NCBI GenBank assembly: GCA_021234155.1
Contig: JAJEKV010000006.1
Coordinates: 23,911,552 to 23,975,551 of the forward strand
Reading direction: 5' to 3'
Origin: Isoetes taiwanensis
Taxonomy: Eukaryota; Streptophyta; Lycopodiopsida; Isoetales; Isoetaceae
DNA length: 64,000 bases
Every line of letters starts with the position of its first letter. The first letter of the stretch is position 1. The notes beneath the pieces are model-generated. The model did not search any database and was not told where the DNA came from. It was given only the letters and a program-made list of their open reading frames with translations. Positions 55,342 to 64,000 of the stretch are shown here, one piece after another. Both the position numbers and the translations under genes were made by a program.

Positions 55342-57593
55342 CTTCCCAATGCAATCTTAACTGCCATTTTGGTATGAAAAACCAACTCAGTTGAGCCTAA
55401 TGTAGTGTTAAAGGTGCCTGAGTTGAGACCATGAAAACAAACACGATGACTGCATCTCTATAAGTTGAAAATTGAAACTGGACCCAAAACTGAGAAGGAG
55501 TTGTGAAACCAAACCCAAGAACTAGAGCACTGAATTAGATGCAGGAGAAAAGAGGGATGAAGTTCCCCTCTGCTAAACCAAAATGAAAGCCACATCTTCA
55601 AAATTATTCAAACTAATAAATATGAGTCAAAACAAGATAAATCAGACAGATTCTATGAACTATCAATTTTTCATTTTTCTTTTTTGGAATGGAAACTGCC
55701 TTTTTATTCATTAGATAGGAAGAATTATATCAACGATCCCACATTGATCTTATAAAAGTATTTCTGCATATACGGAGAATAATCCCCATATGGACTACCC
55801 AGAAATTCTGCACAGATTTACTCTTACCACCAAACACCACCTAGCGAGAGAAACAAGCAGTGTAAGAGAAAACGCCCTCTGCTTTCGCCGGCCACCACCG
55901 CTTCATGTGAGGTGGTCTCTCAGCTTATAAGCAAGTAGATCACCGTAAATCACCTGTGAACGGAATGCGAGAACCAACATTGTTGGGGTAGCAGTCAACC
56001 TGAAGTTGGCGACAAAATACATGTCTCGCCGAACTCCTCCGTCAAAAGCCCAATGCAAGATGTATAAGCATCCTCCTGCCCACAGGCGAACTATCAATCA
56101 AATGGTAGCCAATCAAAGTGATATGCAACAATAAAACTGCAAAACCCCTCTCAAACTGCCTCATCATTGAAGAGTGAATTTATTTTACTAGTGCACCCCT
56201 GCTTTTGTTGTTACCTTTATGCCAAACAACCACTTGCATCTACCCTGGCGTCTTTGAAAGAAAAGTCGCCAGCAACTTTGTACACCTCTCTCAGACTGTA
56301 CGAAGTCACCCTGCATCCATTATATTATTCACTTATGTATATCTCCCCGGAAGAATCATTTTACTACCATCTCGCCAGAAAAATACATTTATACAGAAAG
56401 ACATGCGCCATAGGACTCTTACAAAATGCATCATTACACATTCAGTGTGACAAAATTCCAAGAGGAAGGGTTGGAAGTGCAAATACCTGGAGCAATCAAG
56501 TGATGATTGAACAAGGCAAGATTGATGTACAAAGTGATTGTTAACTCTCCTTCCAGTCATATTGAAATGCACAACATCTAGAGACAAGATTGTCATCATG
56601 TCAGGCATAAATCATAATGGAAGCCCGGCATCTTAGCCAACGAGTTGCAATATTGAGTCATCATTAAACCTGCATCCAATTATTGGTGGTGAATGAACCA
56701 TTAAGGCTTTTCGACATTAGTAGCAACTTACATTCAGGTATAAAGTGCATGATGATCTCTCTCTATTTGACACCGCCTAGGATCCATTGATCTACTCATA
56801 TTAGTAGGTCACTTGGCTGAATCCATGCGAAATTCCACCTACCGATATACTGATTTCTTGGGGTTTGGATGGCTTTGCATGGGTTATGATCTTCTAGCCG
56901 GTGATAGAAACCATACTATCGATTATCATCTGGAGAAATATAGCTCCTCGTTCTGGGAGTATCAATGGATTGTCTGCAATGCGGTAGATTTGCTCCATAT
57001 TTGTACTCTCACCGTTAAAACCCGGAATGCTCTCTTTTGCATCTTCCATTACATCTGCTCCTCTAACATCACTCTCTCACCTTCCGGCATCATCCCATCT
57101 GGCGGCTGCATACAAATTTGACAAGCATGATCTGTGCAAAGGACAATGCTGTCGGTTCCAAAATGGGATGCTAGCTTTGCAGCATATGATCCCCATTTAC
57201 ATCTAGAATTGCGCATGCACTAAACAGGTTTGTCTGGTAGCCAGAATTAGATTCGAATGGTAAGCTTTCAAAGTCAACTCCCTCATGCCGTACGCGTTTA
57301 GATCCACACAACCACAATGCTCATTGTTGGTTCTTATCTCCACTGGCGGCGATGAAATAATTGTGACCAACTGAGGCAAAAGACGGGGTGTGGCTACACA
57401 CGCCCAGAAAGAAAAATGAAAAGTACTTATCTGACTTTACACCATGCATAACATCTATTTAAAGGGTAGAAGAACTTCGCACATATCCATTCTGTGCACA
57501 TGCTGCAATCATGTATTCCATGTGAGACATTTTTGGGGCTGCATTTTGTTGGTCATACAAACAGATGAAAGATTTCAATTTCACGCATATAAA
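55342..57593. other. Intergenic; unidentified coding-like text
   Basis: On the minus strand, near 57250-57080, text reads GYQTNLFSACAILDVNGDH, then after a stop ASHFGTDSIVLCTDHACQIC and MQPPDGMMPEGERVMLEEQM. This looks like a real protein remnant, but I cannot place it. It could be the 3' neighbour of the PPR remnant. The rest shows nothing. Confidence 0.3.
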
Positions 57594-58760
57594 TTAAAGT
57601 GCCGAGTTACTGCAACCGTTACTCAGGCCGATTTCGCCGGTTAATAAGCACCCTCGGATGATGGTACATCTCTCAGCACATCGTCTGTAAGCATTAACAA
57701 AGGCCAATTTCGGTAGAACCCGGCCTCCTGAAATCATCCTTGAGAAAGGTTTGAGAACCTCCATTGGGGGAAACCACTCACCGGTATAGCTGCAATTATT
57801 GTAGTCCAAGAGACCACCATTTTTGTTGCACACATCTTCTCAAATGCTGCTCCTATGAGCTCTGCAGACAGCACCTGTATGAATGAGGGTACAGCACTGC
57901 ATCTCATTCTCAAAACCTTATAGCCAACAAGCATGTACAAGGTACTTTGTACTAGTCCCATACGGCATCTAAGGTCTGAGAAAAGTATCAGGCTTCTAGG
58001 CAATAAGGAGAATATCATCTGTTTGAAGGTCTGGGAAAAGCGTTATTCTGGCATAAGCTTATTTATTCCAGCAAATTACATCTGTTTGTGGCTTGCTTTT
58101 TAAACAGCATTGCAGCATCTTCAAGGTCTTGCGCGCATACATTGGGGTAGCCACCGCATGTTTGCGATATAGTCCACTCGAATTATCAGCTTATGTATTC
58201 TTTTTCCATCCTGTGGAACATTCCAATCCAACACATGCAGCCAATATGGCCGGAAGTAAGGTACATGCGGCTGCTGCAAATTCACGCGCAACATTTGGAT
58301 TGAATGATCTTAAAGCTTCAACTATCCTGTATGCTATCATGGCATTCCATGAAAAAGGCATTTACGACATTTGTCAAAATACGACCTCTGCATCCTTACG
58401 AAACTCTTGCCGCGCTTTGCTATCCAGCGCTAAGACTTCGAAACACATCCTTACTGAATCATTACCAATCATATGGGCATGAAAATCTCCCAATTCGTCC
58501 AAGGCCATTGGATGGCCGCCAAAGACCTCAAAAGACTAGCATACATGGCGGAGGGTTGATCCCCACTTGTTCATGCAGCTCAAATTGGTTCAAAAGCAGC
58601 TGTGCAGAACAAGTCGCAAAGGCACGGCTTTGCTTAACAAAAACTTAGGTCCGTTCTATACAGGATGTCCGCCAAGATCTTCTGATCATCCGTCCTGGCC
58701 CACCATTTTACGTGCCTTTTCATATTTGGAGAACCAATCCTTCTATTACGGGTTGAAATT
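57594..58760 (-). pseudogene. Pentatricopeptide-repeat (PPR) gene remnant
   Basis: On the minus strand, PPR text is spread over three frames. From upstream: KYEKARKM (about 58720); EALRSFNPNVARE, then TLLPAILAACVGLECSTGWK and GLYRKHAVATPMYAR (about 58310-58120); FEKMCATKMVVSWTTIIAA (57844-57788); and EVLKPFSRMI, then GRVLPKLAFVNAYRRCAE with GCLLTGEIGLSNG (about 57760-57600). These match the vF..M..+dvvSW...I..y and eal.lf..M...g..P...tf...L.AC periodicity of plant PLS-class PPR proteins, which act in organellar RNA processing when intact. Multiple stops and frame changes show it is dead. No terminal E or DYW domain was recognised. Confidence 0.7.
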
Positions 58761-60510
58761 GAAGGCTGCAAAGCTACCTGGTTTTGGACGGGGCGAAGAT
58801 TGCAGCTAATGCGTCCACCCCAAATGCATCGGCTGCAGAAGGTCGCCTGAAACATCCTCAAACCCCGAATCACGAGAAACAGGCAAACGAAAATAACCCA
58901 AAACATTATATGTGAACTTTAAGAAAATAATATAGCAAATTCGAAAATCTTGACTCAACCATTGGCGAGAATAAATTCTACGTAAATGAACCCATTAGGA
59001 CAATGTAGCCATTCGTGCTTAATTTTTTAACGCTGCCACCGCTTTGGTGCAAGCCCCGAAACGATACAAAGCTTAATCAATGAGAAGACAAGCCCTCCCT
59101 GTTGAAAGAAATTGATGAATGTTCGCTAAAATACCGGTTAATGATATCTGAATTGATTGTATGAGAGGTGGTCACAATATGATGCATGGGCCATGTCTGA
59201 TGCGGATATCAAAGGAAATACGTACGCCCTACAGTGTGTACAAAGCCCGCGATGCATTTGGGGCGGTCGTTGTTGTGGATATGTTGCTGCAGAAAGAAGG
59301 TTGACGAGGAGTGAAAATGTGACGCAACGCGAACAGATGATTAGTGCCATATAATCGCGGTAACATCGTACTTCTGAAATTATATATCAATGTTGAAATT
59401 GCGTTATAAGATATTAAACGGCTGTACAATAGCTATGTCTACAAAAGGGGCCAGGATATATGATCAATGTGAGAACTTAGAAACAAAGAAATGGGTGCCT
59501 GGAGCACCACCGCAAACTCGCATGAGGTTGGTGAATTCTTAAATCGCGCTACTTTTTCATCTTCGAGGCATCATCTGGAATTCTCATATGAAATATAGCA
59601 GCGGTTCATCATCTCCACACTAAATGCATTGCATCTCCCAACTAACCGAATGTATACTATACTCCGGTATGGCGTGGACATAGATAGGTCGGCTACTTTT
59701 AGAGATGAATGCATCTAGAAGCACTGTTGCTCACTATGATTTTCCTAAAAGTTTCAATGATAGATCTAATAATAAAAAAATGGTAGGCTAGATCAACAAC
59801 CCGAAGTTTCTATTGAGCGCGCGCGCGCAATTCGAGGAAGGAGGCGATCTTATTCTGACTGATGATCCCGTGGCCTGCAATTAGTTTTAACACTCTCTTT
59901 CGTGAAGTTATGTGCGAAAGCAGCATGCGAAAGATTTGGGTTTGGCTGTTTTGGCAAACTTGGGAATGCGCTGGAAGCAGGCATGGGCGCCACCACGTTA
60001 GCACTTGTTGGTGGCGCACGAATCCCGTCGCAGGTAAATGGCAATGTTGATGGGATCATGCCACATCGCCATGGATTATGCCAGAACCGATAAAAATACG
60101 TGGCGGTTGTCCAGCAGGCGCAACTGGCGAAATCAAATTCTCGATCCGCCAGAATCGCCGGGGATTGGAGTTATCTCCGCTTTTGCGTTGTAGTCAGCAT
60201 TTCACGGAGGCCAAAGCGTTTTATTGGGAAAAGCGCGCATATTTTATCAAAATTCCAGACAGAGACTGGGCCATTTCTGACGTATTAGCGTTCTCGATGA
60301 AAGTTTTCCTCTAAGTCTTCCATAATTCTTTCTGGTTTCGAGATGAGCAAACCAACTAAATTATCATTTCAGATATCGCTTGTTCTTACAAGGAGGGCCA
60401 AAACTCTTAGTTTTAGCTTCTACTCCATGTTTTTACTATTTCTGGGACTTGGAGTTAATTCCTAACTAGCTTGAAACGCCGGCTACGGCACTGGGACGAA
60501 GAAAGCTGAA
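58761..60510. other. Intergenic, nothing recognised
   Basis: Short open frames at 59157-59354 and 59862-60314 overlap in all phases and lack motifs. A CGCGCGCGC alternation occurs at 59818-59828. Confidence 0.3.
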
Positions 60511-61067
60511 GTGTCAGTTCGAGGAGCTGGAAAGAGTGCCCCTTCTTTCTCTGGGGTTTTGAGTTTGAAAGAGAGTTTTTGGAAAGATGGGAGCCATTGC
60601 TTTTTTCCTTTTTCTCACAGACTTTTGTTTATGAAGTGCTTCCTTTCTCATCGTTTTGCTTTCTGTATACTCAGGACCTTTCAACGTGAACGCTTTTACA
60701 TTTTGTGGGTGTGGGTTCGTCAGCCAACTTTGGTTTTAAGGATCCAGCAACCAGTATTGAAGTTTTTGGAAGGCGATGCTTGGGATATGCGGTGCTGCGG
60801 AATGCGCCCGTTAATTTAAGAAATACTTGCGCGCAGTGGAAGGCTCAGGATTATTCCACTAAAGATAAAGCTCGAAAAGTTTTGTTATCTATGATCAACA
60901 ACAGCCTTCGCGGCAATCTCTTTGAACAACGCTGCTGCCGACTTGAAATAAATTGCGCCAGAAATATGGGCAAAATTTATTTCAAAGGTTTGGAACCCAA
61001 AAATTGGTCATATTCGCGAACTATTTTGTCTGTAAATCTTACGAAAGGGCAGGATGAAAATGCATAA
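60511..61067 (+). pseudogene. Possible Copia gag remnant
   Basis: The frame 60705-61067 includes CAQWKAQDYSTKDKARKVLL, then SMINNSLRGNLFEQ, then RNMGKIYFKGLEPKNWSYSR. This resembles the W...D..A...I..s....l pattern followed by a W..L segment in plant Ty1-copia gag proteins (UBN2 style). No pol sequence follows, so confidence is low. Confidence 0.3.
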
Positions 61068-63127
61068 ATTTCATATTGGATGCTGGCGAATGATTTATGC
61101 ATTGTGATAAAACGTGATGCTGATCATGTTTGTTGAGTTAACCAACCCTCAGCGTCCTGGTCCCAAATTCACTTTAACGCTAATATTTCTCGTGCAATTC
61201 CGTTACGCGCCCGGTAATGGCGGTTCATGTGAGGATGCGCTGGCCGGGTCGCCTGCGCTTCGCTGAACTCTTCGCTGATTTTGCGTCAGTCATCAAATAA
61301 ACATTTGCTCACGAAATATCTGGATTTTGCTGCCGATTGTGCGCCAATGCCTCTCGCTGGCATGGCTGCGCTTTGGGCCATGCCAATCCCGGTCCAGAAA
61401 CACAAATCCACCGATTCGAGAGAGCAGCTGTGCGCTTGGTTGACGCTCCTGCCTGTGACTTTAATGCTGGATCCCTTGGCCAGCGTTGTTTTCAGCGCTG
61501 GCTAATTCCGTTCTCTGGCTGAAAGCCGATGATAGTGCCCATCATAGCGAGAAAAGTGCAAACTGGGAAGGATAAAATGAGCGATGCTGCGCGGTTCAAA
61601 CTGTGCTGGCTGAACGAACCCTGGCTTGAGCCCACCACCCAAAAGTAGCAACTCAGGGTCGGTACCAGTAAAGATGCGTGATCACGCTTCGAGGCGACTT
61701 TACGGTATATTTATACACATGCGACAAAAGGTATTCCTGGCGGGTTGGTTCGCTGGGTTGGTCAGCGAATCCTCAAACGCTGAAGTCAGAATTTCCCCTA
61801 AAGCTTGATGACAAAGAACCAGGTGACGAATCGACATGAGGAAGTTGATTCCTCAGTGGTATGAACATAAAATTCAGCCGAAGACAATGTTGCCCATCTG
61901 CTCGCTCAAAGATGTGATTTATATGATAAAGATGGTATTAGTTTTTTATTTCTAATAAAACACCATATAAAATCATCATACATTGTTTCTCTGTGCATCT
62001 ACGGCATGGAGTGACACATCTCTCATGCATCTGTCGACAGCTCATATCTTTGATGATGTCATATCATGACCTTACTCGAGAGGACATCGGTCACACAGAT
62101 GCTCTTGACACGCATATCCAGCGGCATCGCGGTTAACGGCCAAAACTGAAGATCCTGCTAGTTGCATCGTCCGGGCGTCGACCAAGGCTTCCCACAACTT
62201 CACTTACCGAGGGGCAAGAGGTAAGTGGCTCCGGAGCCACCACAAATTGCCGGGGATTGACTTCTCAACTACCACCACCCATTGGGATCGCGACTGTCGA
62301 GGTTAGCGGTCGCGGCGGGTTGGAAAGCACCCTTATATGCCATCGCAGAACAGCGACCCTGAAAGGCGGTTGGCGCTAGAGCCACCCGATCACGTTTGGG
62401 GCCTTGAGTCCCTTTGTATGGTTGGCGGGTTGGATCTTCTAGCGGGCCACGGGGTAAGTCCGCGATTCCGTACAGTCTCCGGAGAACCCTTTCTACCTGC
62501 CCGCTTCAGCGGTACGTGGAGCGCCATATCGTTTGCCAAAGACAAGGCGATACCGCACTGCCCCATCTTTGCCCAACCCGCGGCGATGATGGGTACCCCA
62601 GCGCTGAAATCTATGGCGGGAAAGACAAGCTCTTCCCGGTGGTTCTCCCGTTGAGCGTCGCGAACCGCGATCAGTAAAGTCGGAGACAAAAAGAAAGGCG
62701 CCCGAGAGCATTTAGCGCGCACGGACCCGCCGCCGCGAAGCCGGGATCAGAGGCTGCGGCGCCGTTAAAGGCGGCACATATCGTAGCCGAAGTCAATCCC
62801 TAAGCATTGAAACGCCCATGAAGAAGCCTGCTTCGTGACGGGTGCACATAAACCCTACGTAGAAAGCAGAGCGTTGACTTTCAGCTTTCACCCGAGCAAA
62901 AGGCTTTGCGATGGGCGATTGGCGAGATGAATGTGTACACTACCGGGATACTTCATAAGAGAGGCTGTGACCCGACTACTGATTACGGCCCGGTTGCATC
63001 ACGGTCATTGACTTCTTCGGCGTCGATTGGGTTTTGTTGGGGTCATACCTCGGGGAGGTTATAGATGCGGTTCGTTTGTGTGTCCTCGCGAAGGTCTTGA
63101 AGGCGTCTAATGCAATTGTAGATCTGC
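61068..63127. other. GC-richer block without identified gene
   Basis: Higher GC than the rest of the window, with several overlapping open frames on both strands. The minus-strand frame 62722-62390 has the most protein-like text (EELVFPAIDFSAGVPIIAAG, then WAKMGQCGIALSLANDMA), but I know no family for it. The long overlapping frames are expected from GC content alone. Confidence 0.3.
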
Positions 63128-63287
63128 CATTACTGTGCTGGCGAGGGTTTTCCTCGAAAACTTGAGGGGTTTTAATCTGTATAACTCGCTGGCGCTCTCT
63201 TTATGCAGGTCCCCTTAAGGCGGTTGAACAAAAGTGGTGAAGCCTATTCTATTCTATTATTCTATTCTATTCTATTCTATTCTATTC
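63128..63287 (+). mobile_element. Retroelement 3' end with stem-loop motif and (TATTC)n tail
   Basis: GAGGGTTTTCCTCGAAAAC followed by TTGAGGGGTTTTAATC (63146-63180), then about 65 bp, then an (ATTCT)n tract at 63244-63287. The layout is the same as at 8830-8974, and the motif matches that at 24874-24913 inside the nested tandem elements. Confidence 0.55.
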
Positions 63288-64000
63288 ATTTGAAACCAAG
63301 ACCATTTGGGGGAAAAGGAGTGATGTGAAAAGTTGGTTAGGTTTGAGTCTTTGGGAAGTGGCTTGATGATATGCACTTAAGTACATGATGATATTTTTAT
63401 TCTCCCTTCGGTTCAAAACAAGCTTATCTCCGGCATAAGAAAATTCCTTATCTATGCCATGGATGTGTTTTTGTAATGAAAGCTTTGCCGATAATGGCAA
63501 ACCTACCTAATTCCATGCTGAGCATTCATTTCATGTCTTGTATTTCGCATATTCTATTTCTCTTTGGACCTCATGTCGAAAAGCAAAATGGGACAAAATA
63601 CATTTCCATGCTTGGGTGTGTATCTTTGGAGATAGCGGTATTTCATAATCATAATTTAATTTCGCACCGGGGTTTTCTGATACGTTTTACATGTACATTC
63701 TGGCGCATAAAAGGTTTTGCTATAGCATGTAAGGGTCGCGGTTCATTTACACTTATAGTTTTCATGGCTTTGCATGTCATACATATATGTTTTCTTACAT
63801 ACATGTTGTATATTCGAGTGTATGGTCCACAGATGTGAAACATTAATACATAAAATTAGGGTTGCGAGGAGTTTTATATTAAATAGATGTATTATATATG
63901 TATTATGTATTGACCATTTGCACCATGCGATGAATACTGAGAGGAATTAAAAATTGGAGGAAAAAGAAGTAAGAGAATATGTAAATGAAATTCATGGGAG
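63288..64000. other. AT-rich sequence to the window edge, no gene
   Basis: The open frame 63476-63838 (120 codons) is hydrophobic with no known motif and an AT-rich composition. I do not call it a gene. Confidence 0.3.

Noticed and set aside
61068-63127. Bacterial contamination or horizontally acquired gene in the GC-rich block
   Set aside because: No ribosome-binding sites, operon-like spacing or recognisable bacterial protein. Open frames on all strands are expected from the GC content.
63476-63838. 120-codon membrane protein gene
   Set aside because: Hydrophobicity follows from T-rich codons. There is no motif, no splice or start context, and no second copy.

Overview
This is a 64 kb stretch of AT-rich nuclear DNA from a land plant with a large, repeat-dominated genome. 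The plant assignment rests on broken copies of plant-type families: a pentatricopeptide-repeat (PPR) gene, a SYP2-like vacuolar/prevacuolar syntaxin, a GH5 endo-beta-mannanase and plant L1-type LINE 3' ends. GT-AG introns are visible in several pieces. I cannot name the species. The low gene density and the kind of reverse transcriptase present would fit a fern, lycophyte or gymnosperm, but that is inference. A 100-N scaffold gap lies at 29839-29938. I see no intact conventional host gene anywhere in the window.

Layout. 1-3120 (minus strand) holds two unrecognised multi-exon coding regions broken by small frameshifts, separated by a 57-bp tandem array in which every unit carries a palindrome. 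3541-8640 is a dispersed repeat with coding exons (copy A; copies B and C lie at 46.8-49.1 kb). A complete hAT-type transposon (4021-6577) with 14-bp terminal inverted repeats and an 8-bp target duplication sits inside copy A. 8.8-16.6 kb is a mosaic of retroelement ends, tandem repeats, a truncated LINE and one arm of a 2.3 kb inverted repeat whose partner is at 33.8-36.1 kb.

17057-25558 is the most interesting element. It is a reverse-transcriptase retroelement of apparent Penelope-like type, flanked by 1.6 kb direct repeats (pseudo-LTRs). An RG-rich first exon inside the repeat splices into the internal region. The RT has recognisable motifs A and C, but no GIY-YIG endonuclease was seen. 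Its right repeat was later invaded by a tandem pair of short elements and terminated by an L1-type LINE.

26.4-64 kb is mostly decayed sequence: the syntaxin fragment, a long foldback, the mannanase pseudogene (38.6-39.8 kb), repeat copies B and C, a second copy of the 11.5-12.4 kb repeat at 53.5-54.5 kb, a PPR pseudogene (57.6-58.8 kb), a possible Copia gag remnant and a final retroelement end with a pentanucleotide tail. The window therefore reads as a nested-transposon landscape with captured or decayed host genes. Coordinates of repeats and pseudogenes were read by eye and are good to a few bases at motif-defined ends and to tens of bases elsewhere.
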